Shown here in pieces: positions 9,740 to 20,758 of a stretch of 64,000 nt of DNA. The DNA comes from Zanthoxylum bungeanum. Taxonomy: Eukaryota > Streptophyta > Magnoliopsida > Sapindales > Rutaceae. Under the pieces are notes generated by a model, which did not search any database, was not told the DNA's origin, and saw only the letters and a list, made by a program, of their open reading frames with translations. Every line of letters starts with the position of its first letter. Position 1 is the stretch's first letter. The DNA is taken from the NCBI GenBank assembly GCA_019454045.1, contig SKCR01031814.1, positions 22,697-86,696 on the forward strand. The letters run 5' to 3'. The position numbers and the translations under genes were made by a program.

Positions 9740-11539
9740 GTTCCCAATCGACTGAACCAGTTGAAGGTCAAGTCTCAGATTGACTCTGCATGAGCCATGA
9801 GGCATGTTCCAGTCGATTGAACCTGATGAAGGTCATGATAATCCCCATACTACGGGTCCAAAAACCAGAGGAGACTTTAATGTCGTCTGGACCATATGAA
9901 GGCCAGGTCTTCTACTTGACTCTACCTGGGTCAAATGGGAATGTTCCCAGTCGATTGAACCCGATGAAGGTCAGGATAATCCCCATACTACGGGTCAAAT
10001 GACCTGGGCAATCTTCAATGTCTTCTGGACCAGATGAAGGTTAGGCCTTCAACTTGACTCTACATGAGCCATATGGAATGTTCCCAGTCGACTGAACCAT
10101 ATGAAGGTTAGAATACAAGCGTGTAGTGTCGATCATGATCATCAACAAGTCCCAAAATATAGGCGTGTAGTGTCGACTGGGATCCATGTTACGTCCCAAG
10201 CTACACGCTGAGATGTTAACTAGGTCATTCTTAATTAGTCCCAAGTCAAAGACGCATTGTGTCGACTGGGTTTTTCTTTAAGCCCTAAGCTACATAAATG
10301 TAGATGTCGAATGAGATGCACATCAAGCCCCAAGCCATACACGCGTATGGGATCCACAACAAGTCCCCAAGCTACACATATGTAGATGTCGAATGGGACA
10401 CACATCAAGCCCCAAGTCATACATGTGTCTATGATCCACAATAAGTCACAAGCTACACACATGTAGATTTCGAATGAGACGCACATCAAGCCCCAAGTCA
10501 TACACGTCTAGGATCCATAATATATCCCAAGCTACACACATGTAGATGTCGGATGTGATGCACATCAAGCCCCAAGCCATATACGTCTGGGATCCATAAC
10601 AAGTCCCAAACTACACACATGTAGATGTCGAATGGGATGCACATCAAGCCTCAAGCCATACACGTGTCTAGGATCCATAACAAGTCCCAAACTACACACA
10701 TGTAGATATTGAATGGGACGCACATCAAGCCTTAAACCATATATGTGTCTAGGATCCACAACAAGTCCCCAAGCTACACACATGTAGATGTCGAATGGGA
10801 GGCACATCAAGCCTCAAGTCATACATGTGTCTAGGATCCATAACAAGTCCCAAACTACACACATGTAGATGTCGAATGGAACACACATCAAGCTTTAAAC
10901 CATACATGTGTCTAGGATCCACAACAAGTCCCAAACTACACACACGTAGATGTCGAATGGGACGCACATCAAGCCCTAAACCATACATGTATCGAGGATC
11001 CATAACAAGTTCAAAGCTACACACATGTAGATGTCGACCGAGACATCCATAACAATTACCAAGCTATATATAGTAATGTCGACTGGGAAACCTATAACAA
11101 GTCCCAAAAATTGTAATGTCAACTAGGACATCTATTACAAGTCCCGAGCCACACATTGACGTTGACTAGGACATCCATAACAAGTCCCAAGCTACATATT
11201 ATAATGCCAACTGGGACATTCTTAACTAGTGCCAAACAACACACCAATGTCGAGTGAAACATCCCTAACAAGTCTCATGCCTTACTAATATCGAATGGGA
11301 CATTCTTAAAAAGTGCAAGCCATACATGGTAATGTCGACTGGGATGTCCACGCCAAGTCTTCATAAGAGTATAGTCCATCGGGACATCCTCCTCATGCCA
11401 AGTCTCCAAACATATATTGTCGACTGGGATGTCCACGCAAAGTATTCATAAGAGTATAGTCCATTGGGACATCCTCCTCATGCCAAGTCTTCAAACATGT
11501 ATTGTCGACTGAGATGTTCATGCAAAGTCTTCATAAGAG
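9740..11539. repeat. Degenerate tandem array, 81-85 bp units (left part)
   Basis: Units recur with CACATCAAGCC at 10,319, 10,401, 10,482, 10,561, 10,640, 10,721, 10,803, 10,884 and 10,964, a spacing of 79-82 bases. Each unit carries AGTCCC(C)AA-CTACACACATGTAGATGTCGAATGGGA. Toward 11,335-11,505 the period is exactly 85 and the phrase becomes TCGACTGGGATGTCCACG. The left end (9,740-10,240) has longer related units with CAGTCGATTGAACC. Reading frames across the array are repeat artefacts. The array resumes at 22,948 after element 2. Confidence 0.9.
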
Positions 11540-11544
11540 TATAG

Positions 11545-13667
11545 TGACCGGCGTAAACACACACGTATAACGCAAGTGCACGTATCGTTCAAGTAGTATA
11601 AAAATATCGATCCCACGATGACTTAATTCCTACTGTTGTTATTAATTATTGAATCTATTTATTTACAGATATCTAATTGAGGGAGAAGAGAATGATTGCT
11701 TGATTGATTTGGTTGATTGTAGTTTTGCTAAATAAATAAATAAATAAAAAGACAAAAGAAAATACTAAGGAAAATAACAAAAGACACAAAGATCTAAGGT
11801 TGTGAATCTTTCTAATATCTTTTAAAAGATGAAGTGATTATTTTATGTTTGTGTAATAAATCGGTTTACTAACCTGGAACACGAAATTATGCGAAAGCCT
11901 CTGTCGATGGTCAGACGCAAATACCCAGTTTAACCCAATTGAACCATATGTCTATGTCAACCAATTATCTGGATTATTAAGTTTAAGTTCCAATTATGGC
12001 TACCCCCGCCCGACATGTATATGTCTATCCTGTAAGGAAATCTATTAAAGGGTTATCTATCCTCAATGAAGATCGTGGGCTATTAAGTTTAAGGCTGAAA
12101 CCTAAAATCCTATGTCTAGTTCATTTTAGATTTACCACATCAATCTTATTGGTGATCAGACAACAAGAAGCATTAAGCTTAAGACTTAATAAGTAAACCT
12201 TTAAATTACACAAACTATAAAATAACCCCTTATAAACTGGTGATATTAGAAATCATCACAACCCCAGATAACTAACACATAACTAGGGCTAGTAAAAACT
12301 TAAAAGTAAAAGACATAACGTAAAAATGCTGAAAAGTAAAAGACATAAAGTAAAAGCTAAAAAGTAATTACATTAAAATAAAATGCTAAGGTAAATGATC
12401 AACTTTTACTATTTACTATTTAGATATCTCCCTTAATATAATATATTAACTTGTGATTATTTTACCAACCAGCCATATAGGCGGTAACCTGATTAAGTCA
12501 AATTAAGTCCAACCAACCATAAAGGCGGAACCAAAATAAACCTACCATATAGGCGGTAAGAAAATTTAATTACCAACCGACCAATCTGGCGGTATCATTG
12601 ATTAGTCAGGTTTAAACCAGATTAAAATGATTTACCAACCGACCAATATGGCAGTATCCTTTTTAAGTCAATATTTTAAATAATGAATATATTATTTTTA
12701 AGGGAGATTAATCTAAATAGTAACAGTAAAAAAATTACCTTTCACCATAGCTGGGGAAGTTACCTCCTCATGGTGAATAGTAAAACTGTAAAAAGTAAGA
12801 AAGTAAATTACTATTATTACAGAATGTAATTAAAATTAATTACAAAACTAAAAACTAAAAGAAACTAGATAGAAAACTCCATATTTACATCAGAGAATTC
12901 AGATAGGAAGGTATATTTGAAACTGAAACATCGAGCTGAATTTATAGGCCTCGATAAGCTCTGGGCGTCGCGACGCCAGCCTCTTTTGGTCGTGGCATGC
13001 TGAGGTGATGAAACATGGCGATTTTGGATAAGGTGATAAGGTGACACGTGCCAAGGTGGTTGGAGCTCAATTATTGTGACACGTGGCGCCTTTTGATTGG
13101 TCAACTCAGATTCTTATCCGCCACGTGTCAGATACGGATAAGTGAGTCAATGATTGATGCTGACGTGGCGACACGTGGCAAAGTGATTGTCGGCACCATA
13201 TAATTGCGACACGTGGCACGCTGTGATTGGTTGCTGATGACGTGGCGATGACATGACAGTTTGACTCGGTCAACTGGTGATGTGGACGATGACGTGGCTG
13301 ACAGGTGGAGTGACACGTGGCGATGGCGACTATCGGCACCGTAGGATGATGACACGTGGCATGTCGCACGTTAGCAGATCGGCTGTGATGGTGACACGTG
13401 TCACGACGCACGTTAGCAAAGTCAAACTTTTCTCAGATTCTGACTTGTGGACCCGGCGCATGTTAGGCGTTGCGACGCGGTAAATTACCAAAATGCCTTT
13501 TTCGTCTAATTTTCATTGTTTTGGCCCAAATCACCTCCAGAGTGTCCTGAAACTTTATTTATCTATAAAATAACACAAAACACATCAAAATATTCACAAA
13601 ACTCAATAAACCATACAAAATATTAGGTTAAATGAGTGGGAAATAGTGATAGATTGACCACTCATCA
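11545..13667 (-). repeat. 3' LTR of element 2
   Basis: Runs from TGACCGGCGT to CACTCATCA on the plus strand. It contains four to five degenerate CCAACCGACCAATATGGCGGTAT units (12,460-12,660), AGTAAAA-rich blocks, and a U3 block at 13,035-13,440 with at least eight CACGTG cores. A GCGTCGCGACGC palindrome lies at about 12,966. A polypurine stretch (minus strand AGGTTTGAGGGTG) adjoins at 13,668-13,680. Confidence 0.9.
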
Positions 13668-15053
13668 CACCCTCAAACCTAACATTTTGCTAGTCCTCGA
13701 GCAAAACACAAAATAAAATAACATAATAAAATTTAACTAAGCCACTTTCGTAGGGATCACAGTTGCATTTAGCGTATGCAACAAGCCTTTAAACCCCTAG
13801 GTGTCCCTATTGGACGAGTTGTAGTCTCGTGAGGGTTTACAGCAATGATACCCACAAACATTTTACAAAAGTAAAAAGGTAGTGAAACTAATGCACACAA
13901 AAGCAAAAAGACAAGAGAAAAAAGAATAAAGAAGTTAGTGACTAATTAGGTGAAACTTCTACTCTAAGTTACTAGTTATTTTATTTCTTTCTAAATTACT
14001 GAATAAGTAAATCATCCGATTATATTTACCATTCTCCATATACACAGCCAACAAAATATTAAACAACTCATTTTTGCCCACAACAGTCATAAGTGCAGTT
14101 GATAAGAGAGTAATATTTTTGTCCTAAAGTTTTATAAGAATTCACAGCTTTTTGTAGCAATGGAATAATTTTTCTCATTTTTCTGATTTTTTCTTTGATT
14201 TTTGATTTCTTTTTTTATTTATATACAATATCTTCCATCTATGTAGCGAGCTTTGGGTCGGTGGCTCCCAAACCAATTGGCTTTAGGGCACCAGGTGTTA
14301 AGACACCCCTACAGACTTAATTACTCAGACTTCAGATATATATATTTTTGCAGCATCTTTGATCCATGTAGCGAGCTTTGGGCCAGTGACTCCCAAACTA
14401 GTTGGTTTTAGGGCACTAGGTGTTAAAACACCCTTACATACTTAATAACTCGGATCTCAGACGTTTTTTTTTTACTCCATTGCTTTTTTGAGATGCTTCC
14501 TCCAATTAAACTAGAACACTGAATAGTACAAACTTTTCAATTTTAGCTCATGTCTGTATGTTTCCATGTATGTTGTTAATACCTGCCAACTGAGCATATG
14601 AAGATCCATTTTAGTCAGTTTTATGGTGAATTCACAAATTAATAATTATAGGAAATAATTACAAAAAATAAATAAATCGAAACTTGTTTGAGTTTGAGAT
14701 ACATCTCAGGAGTGGAAACTCCTTACTAAGCTATCTCTTACCAATTTCACCTTTTTAGTCAAAATAAAACAACAAAAAACACAAAATTTTTTTGTAATTT
14801 TTGAAAAATTTTCAATTTTTTTGTATTTTTCGAAAAATTTTGAACTAAAAATAAAAATAACACACAACAAAAAAGAAGATACTAATCAACTAATTCTCTC
14901 CCCCAGACCTAAATGAGACATTGTCCCCAATGTCTTAAACAGTAGAAGAATAGTTTAGAAGATAATACCTGGTTAGCCAAAATTCTACAGGAAATTAAAG
15001 GTTAAGATCCAGATTAATCTGACGCCTCTTACCACGATCGTCTTCGGACCAAT
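13668..15053 (-). other. 3' non-coding interior of element 2
   Basis: Reverse-strand counterpart of 5,436-6,752 in element 1. It has the polypurine tract, the conserved block (13,720-13,870) and two tandem copies of the roughly 125-bp unit (14,230-14,460). No gene is seen. Confidence 0.75.
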
Positions 15054-17100
15054 TTATCTTTGAAAGGATAGGTCAACTTGTGGTTCATAGGCTACGAGTT
15101 GGTCAATTAGATTCGGAGCAGTTCTGGCAGTGAAGATGAGTTCTTTCATAGGTTTTGACACGAACCCATTTCTCCGAGCATCATCAAGAAACACACAAAG
15201 AAAATCATAAAATCCTTCAATGTTGTACAGTCCAAGCGGTTTCTGGTGTATGTTCAGGTTCGCCCAAGATAACACTATAAAAATTTCCTCCAATGTGCCC
15301 AAGCCATCTGGAAAAGCAATAAAAGCATCAGCACGATTAATCATTTCTACCAATCGTTCAGAAATACCTGGTGTAGGCACTGTATTTTGCATATAAGTCC
15401 TTATGGTGAGTCTCATGTAGAGGCACTACCTTTTAGCCCACCAAAGCCCATAAAACACATCCAAATTAATAAAATACATATTTAACACATGAGGAATTAA
15501 ATAAAATCTAATAATAATATACCAAAATTAAATAAAATCATAAAAATCATATACCAAATTAAAATAAAGTCATGCCTAATTAAAATCAATCAAACAAATC
15601 TCATTCTTAATTAAGATAAATCAAATATGTGATATTCCTAAACAAACAAATCATGTCCCTCAATTAAAATATATACTTTCCTTGTAAGACACTAATTGGT
15701 TTCCTTATTCAAAAACCCATGCACAACCCAAACCCTAATATGCAACTATAAAAATAACATATTCCCAACTCTAAGCCTCTCCTCTCATTCACGCCTAATA
15801 CACAATTCCAACCCTTGCTGGCTGGATTCTCACGGCAAAGCTAAAACAAAATAAACCCTAAATCCTCACATTGAAACCACACCTCTCCTCTCTCCCCCAT
15901 TCGACATCACCCACTGCCTCACAGCAAACCAGCAACCCACCTCCAAAAACGCACTAACAAATCAGCCAAGACCCCACGTAGCCCTTCCACTAACGCCAAG
16001 CCAGCAGCCCCTCATGTCCCTTACCTCTCGCCATCTCACAAAATCAAAACCAAAAGAGCCACACCTGTCCACGCCATTCACGTCTCACACACCAACTAAA
16101 CAAACTGCCATTCAACGCCACCTTCACACTCATGAAAGCCACTTTTAACGTAAGCCACGCATACCCCTCTCACCGACCAAATACAAATAACCCATGCAAC
16201 AGATCCCCACGTGAAATAAACAAAAATAATCAGCCTCCACGAGCCACATAATCAACACCTTCACCAGCCCCAACTCACGCGCATAACCCCCTCTACAAAC
16301 AGCCCAACTCTACGGAGAAACCGTCCACCAAAAGCCTTTGCATTGCCTCACCACAAGCCTTCACGTACAACCCAGTCCACTACCGCAAATAGCCTCCCAC
16401 ACTGCTTCTAATCACGTCCTGAAACAGCCATAAATCGCACCTCTTTTCATCACAAACAGTCCTGAATTCGCACTGCCTGAATACCGTGAAACACCCTTTA
16501 AATTCCCCCTACATTACCGAAAAAAACTGCCCAAAACAGTCCATGAATTAACCCAAAACATTAGCCTAAATTACCAAACACAGTGATCGAAAATCTGCAG
16601 TAAAACAGCAGCAAAACGGAGCGAAAACAGCGGCCTAAATAGCAAAATAGCGAGCAAAAGTATTGAACCAGTGAACCGGAAGAGTTGCGGAGTATTACCC
16701 ATTCCGACGGACTTGTAACGCACTTCCAAAAGTCGACACTAAAGGTTAGACCTGAGGGAACTTTTCACATCCATTTTTATTCGTATTTTTACTGTTTATT
16801 GAATCTTATTTACATGATTATTGTGTTGTGGCCCTTGAATAAATGTATTATGGAATGATGTGTGTTGTGGCCCTTGAATAAAATGGAAAATGTGTCGCCT
16901 CTTGTGGTATATAGGATGGAAACCCAGACATAAATTCCGTAGCCGAATCTGAATGGACGGTAGTGCGGTCTGTACTTGGGATACAACTCCACGTACCACT
17001 TGAGCAAACGACACATATTTTGTTTTATGTTGTTTTGATTCGTTTATTATCCGTTATTTAATTTCTACATGTTATTTGTTTGTGTAATGATGAGATAAAA

Positions 17101-17529
17101 CGCATGGGCTTAGTAAGTCGGATTAAAGGTCCTCCGTTTCGAGGGGTTAAAATCATTTACCACGATGTTTCGCCGCGCCGGATGACGTATATTCGGTTGA
17201 ATGTAAGATGTGTTCAATCGGGTATACAAAGTCCGATATTGTTGTCTTTATTTTTTATATGCATTATGTTATTAGCGCATGGGCTTAGTAAGTCGGATTA
17301 AAGGTCCTTCGTTTCGAGGGGTTAAAATCCTTTACCACGATGCTTCGCCGCGCCAGATGACGTATATTCGGTTGAATGTAAGATGTGTTCAATCGGGTAT
17401 ACAAAGTCCGATATGGTTGTCTTTATTTTTTATATGCATTATGTTATTAGCGCATGGGCTTAGTAAGTCGGATTAAAGGTCCTCTATGTCGAGGGGTTAA
17501 AATCATTTACCATGATGCTTTGCCGCGCC
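17101..17529. repeat. 175-bp tandem repeat, about 2.5 copies, within the solo LTR
   Basis: CGCATGGGCTTAGTAAGTCG starts at 17,101, 17,276 and 17,451, an exact 175-base period. The third copy is cut after CCGCGCC at about 17,529. The copies differ at only a few positions, which implies recent amplification. Confidence 0.9.
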
Positions 17530-17619
17530 TTTTAGCCCGTCATTATTTATTAGGTGTCATCTATTCATCCGTTCATGTATGTGTCATGTTGTTTGCTGCA
17601 TTTTGGAGGTCACTGCTGT

Positions 17620-17890
17620 AACCCCATTCGAACGTATTTCAGAATGCCGCACGAATGTATGTTTTCTGGCCCAGTTCGTTCGAACGCGTTTACGAACGCT
17701 ACTCGAACGTGAACCTTCTGTTGACCATTCAAACGCGGCTACGAACGCCGCACAAACACACACATATTTCCTTTATTTTATCATGCATCAGGTCTGGTCC
17801 CGTTCGAACGCGTTATCAAACGCTACACGAACGCGAACCTTCTGTTTACCGTTCGAACGCGTTACGAACGCTACACGAACGCGCATACAC
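17620..17890. repeat. TTCGAACG-centred degenerate repeat cluster (solo LTR)
   Basis: Repeated modules read GTTCGAACGCGTT followed by ACGAACGCTACACGAACG, with several degenerate copies in about 270 bases. The same module appears in reverse orientation at 38,225-38,575 in the leader of copia element 5, although the surrounding sequences are otherwise unrelated. Confidence 0.8.
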
Positions 17891-18989
17891 TGAGCTGAGT
17901 TCTTTTCATCACATGTCATACATTATTGTTTCTTAGGTGATTTCTCTTGTATCATGTAATCAATCATACTATTTGTATTCTTGCATTTATCTATTTGATG
18001 TGTTCATTAGATGATATTCAAGCATGATTTAGCCTATTTAGTTGTTCATTTTCAAGCATGATTAGTCATTTATTTTGCGTTTGGAATTTGCATTATGTTT
18101 AGGTTGTTCTTTATTTTCCGCATTATATGATTGAAGTATGTTCATGAGATTGCCGTGTGCTATTGCATGTTTGCCGTTATGCTGATTACTTTCATGCATG
18201 TGAACTTAAAAGTAGAATACTCTCGGAAATATTTTGCGTAGACTCGATTAAATTATTGCACAAATCATTTTATTACAAGTGGCATAAGTAAGGGACCATT
18301 CCGAACCCAACGGTTTGAGGTCTTCCCTTGCGAGGGGTGAGTGCGGCCTTAAATCTTTGTCCCGGTTCACACCGGGTGGCTACTCCATCATTCTCCGGTT
18401 TAGTCCCCCACGGGCTACTCCGTACTCCCAACTAGGCCGCGAGCCTAGAACAGCGTCGTCAACATCTGTGTCCTACACCTGGCACGATCAGTTCCTCTCC
18501 GTTTGATGATCCAATAAGATTTGCCTCTGCCAAAGGTTTTGAGATGATTCCCAAAACGTGACTGCCTCCTTTTTGTACGGCCTTTGAAACGATCCCCATT
18601 AGTCCAAGATTGCCTCCGCCATATATTAAGTGCATATTCCTTACAGCTAAGACTCGACCCAATTCCTGTGCTGCTTCTACGTATTGTGGCTTAGTACCAA
18701 CACTAGTACCGCAAAACACACAGATGTTTTCAACTCGTCTTCTTGAAGTAGCTTCCATGTTTTACTCTGGATGTCTTCAAAAGTGCAATGATGAGTTGAA
18801 TTTATAACACCTGAAAATGGTGAGTATAATAGCACTAGTAACTTCCAAATGACGATTGTTAGCTAAACAATAAAAGAAATCGTGAACGGTCAAAAAGTCT
18901 GGATTCTGTCTACGAAAATAAAGATAATTACAACAGAAAAGCAAATCAAAGCAATAATTAAGGCAACAAAATTGTGTACGCAATACGCC

Positions 18990-19330
18990 ATTCGCTTAGT
19001 ATAAATTCATTAGGATGCGTCTCAAGAATCCATTCTTTACTCAGCCATCGCTAATGAATTATCTCTTATCTTTGCCAAACACCATTCTTTCTGTCTTAAA
19101 ATGCTTTGGTTGAGCTTTTACTCAGCCATCGCTAATGAATTATCTCTTATCTTTGAAAAACACCATTCTTTCTGTCTTAAAATGCTTTGGTTGAGCTTTT
19201 CCCTACAAAAATAACACACAAAATTAAAAATTCTACAACATGTATACACAAAATATAAAAATAGAAATTACAACAAAGTGCATGGGTTGCCTCCCTGCTA
19301 GCGCTAAATTTTTCGTCTTCAGCCAGACGT
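18990..19330 (-). pseudogene. Degraded relative of the element 1 accessory ORF, with 81-bp duplication
   Basis: On the minus strand this region shows the conserved block seen after pol (GCGCTAGCAGGGAGGCAACC, about 19,280-19,310). A stretch similar to element 1 positions 4,300-4,395 follows; shared phrases include AATTCATTAG-GATGGCT and AGACGCATCC. An 81-bp segment is duplicated in tandem (about 19,039-19,200). The frame is lost. The order gag-like ORF, spacer, this remnant, LOG-like gene matches element 1. Confidence 0.6.
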
Positions 19331-19474
19331 GACTGAAATTCATCTGTTAAGGAGGTTTCAGCGTCGTTTTGGATGTCCGATTAAAGACAATCTCGTGAGC
19401 GTTGCTTTTGAAGGGTCTTTTCCAACGGTAAGGGGAAAAAGACTTTTGTCTTATTTCGTGCTTGTGCCACTTTT

Positions 19475-20620
19475 TTATTCTTTTTCGCTCCATTGGTTCC
19501 TGAAAAGAAAGAAAAAAAAATCAGGAGGTCTCGTATGGTGCTTGACTTGGAATGGAAGTTTCATTCTGTCAAGCTTCTGGGTGATGTCTTTGATTTGTAC
19601 TCCCCAAAACAGTGATGTTTTGCCTGAATTCACTGGATCTTCAATTTGGTCCGACAATTGCTCCTTCATTTGCTCTATTTCTTGCTCCACATTTTCTTCA
19701 CAGATGTATTTTAGGATTTCCGTATTCAGCTCTTCATCTGTCATCTGTGAAATGCATGCTTCAAAATTATCAACCTGAGGATGAAAAGAAATGTCAGATT
19801 TTAGGTCTTCATCCCCTGATCTGGGTGAAATGATTGGCTCAGGTAGATTTTCTTCAAATATTTATGCAATGGATGCTCCAAGATCTTCATTTTGAGGATA
19901 CAGAATTTCATCCTCAAGTGTTGATGCAGTTGGTACAAACAACTCAGTTTCATTCTCTTTAGAATCTGAATAATAAAAGTCAAATAGAGACTTCGCTGGT
20001 TTGGGCTTCTGAACTGATACCTCTGGTTGTTGATATTGCTCAGCCTCCTCATCTGTTGAAGTGTCATTGTGAAATGATTGGTACTCGAAGGCTTCATCAG
20101 TGTCATCTGAAACTGGTTCTTGAGGTATGTAGTTCTGGTTTTCTGTGAATTGTCTCATTTGATCTGTCATCCTCTGAATAGATGTTGATTGTCTCTGAAT
20201 ACTTTCGAGTTGATTCTGATATGTTTCAAGCATTGCATCCAACTCTTCGTCTCGTTTCTTGAACTAATCTTTGAGCATGTCAATCATCTGATCTCCTTCT
20301 GATGATTCTGATTGTTGATGAAGATCGTAGGTAGATGATGGATAAGATGGAAAATATGATGGTTCTTCGTACCTTCAATGATTCTGATAATTCTGCAACT
20401 CTGAAAAGTATATGCATTGATCACTCGAGTGGTTACCATCACAAATTACACATCTCCCCATTTCGTTCTGATGAGCAAATGTAGTATTGCTTGATTCTGA
20501 TATCCAGTGATAGTTTTTGGGCTGGTCAACAGGCCTCAGAAAATCGGACTGTTGATCCCAGATTTGGGGTGTATCTTCTAGTAAAGCTCGTGATCTTTCA
20601 ATCTCCCAATAATGTTCCAT
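19475..20620 (-). pseudogene. Gag-like zinc-knuckle ORF of element 2 (interrupted)
   Basis: It begins at the ATG at 20,620 (MEHYWEIERSRALL), 115 bases downstream of the primer site. A CCHC knuckle CVICDGNHSSDQC (C-x2-C-x4-H-x4-C), the nucleic-acid-binding motif of Gag nucleocapsid, lies at about residues 57-69. Further open pieces at 20,242-19,862 and 19,744-19,475 are acidic and glutamine-rich with likely coiled coil, and are separated by stops near 20,265 and 19,860. No capsid motif is visible. It may be a rearranged Gag of a dependent element; it does not resemble the element 1 capsid. Confidence 0.6.
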
Positions 20621-20734
20621 TTTTCAATCACCTGAAAACAAAAGAAAGAAGAAAAAAAATTACAGATAAAAATAAAGAAAATTAGATACAAGTAAATTAG
20701 ATAGCTTCAAAATTAATAACTCAAGAAAAATAAG

Positions 20735-20752
20735 TCACCGGCAACGGTGCCA
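20735..20752 (-). other. Primer-binding site of element 2
   Basis: The minus strand reads TGGCACCGTTGCCGGTGA, six bases inside the 5' LTR. It matches the tRNA-Asp-type site of element 1 with two changes. Confidence 0.8.
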
Positions 20753-20758
20753 AAAACT

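Larger units (their letters stand above)
15372..18477. mobile_element. 3.1-kb solo LTR inserted in the LOG-like gene of element 2
   Basis: The insert begins TGTAG and ends CTACA, perfect short inverted ends of TG...CA type. It is flanked by an exact CCTGG duplication (15,367-15,371 and 18,478-18,482). No protein motif of gag or pol is seen, so it is read as a solo LTR, though 3.1 kb is long and a non-coding mini-element is possible. It holds a C-rich segment (15,780-16,500), a block at 16,900-17,010 resembling 27,655-27,745, a 175-bp tandem repeat and a TTCGAACG-rich stretch. Family and orientation are not determined. Confidence 0.8.
15054..18758 (-). pseudogene. LOG-like gene in element 2, split by a solo LTR
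   Basis: The N-terminal half reads from the ATG at 18,758 to 18,478 and the C-terminal half from 15,366 to the stop at 15,054. The two pieces total 594 bases, or 198 codons with no internal stop when one copy of the CCTGG target duplication is counted. Visible family features are ICVFCGTSVG, YGGGNLGLMG, GGSHVLGII, the ERLVEM Arg region, PDGLGTLEEIF (PGGxGTxxE type with the second residue Asp) and HQKPLGLYN. LOG proteins are usually about 200-230 aa. One base fewer than element 1 near 15,076 shortens the C-terminus. The frame thus appears to have been open when the LTR inserted. A TTTTCAG acceptor-like tract precedes the ATG. Confidence 0.85.

Noticed and set aside
10235..11052. Several reading frames on both strands with repeated phrases such as HLHVCSLGLVMDPRHMYGL.
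   Set aside because: They are frames through the 81-bp tandem array, not genes; repetition comes from the DNA units and frames break with unit-length changes.
9740..11539. Regularly spaced repeats that might look like a CRISPR array.
   Set aside because: Units are contiguous 79-85 bp copies with no unique spacers, in plant nuclear retroelement DNA.
13106..13483. Overlapping frames across the CACGTG-rich LTR block (also 22,317-22,693 and 30,377-30,664).
   Set aside because: Low-complexity translations (HH, TCH, VAT runs) of a repetitive U3 segment in LTRs.
17620..17890. TTCGAA clusters considered as heat-shock elements.
   Set aside because: Heat-shock elements need alternating nGAAn with two-base spacing (TTCnnGAA); here TTCGAA has no spacer.
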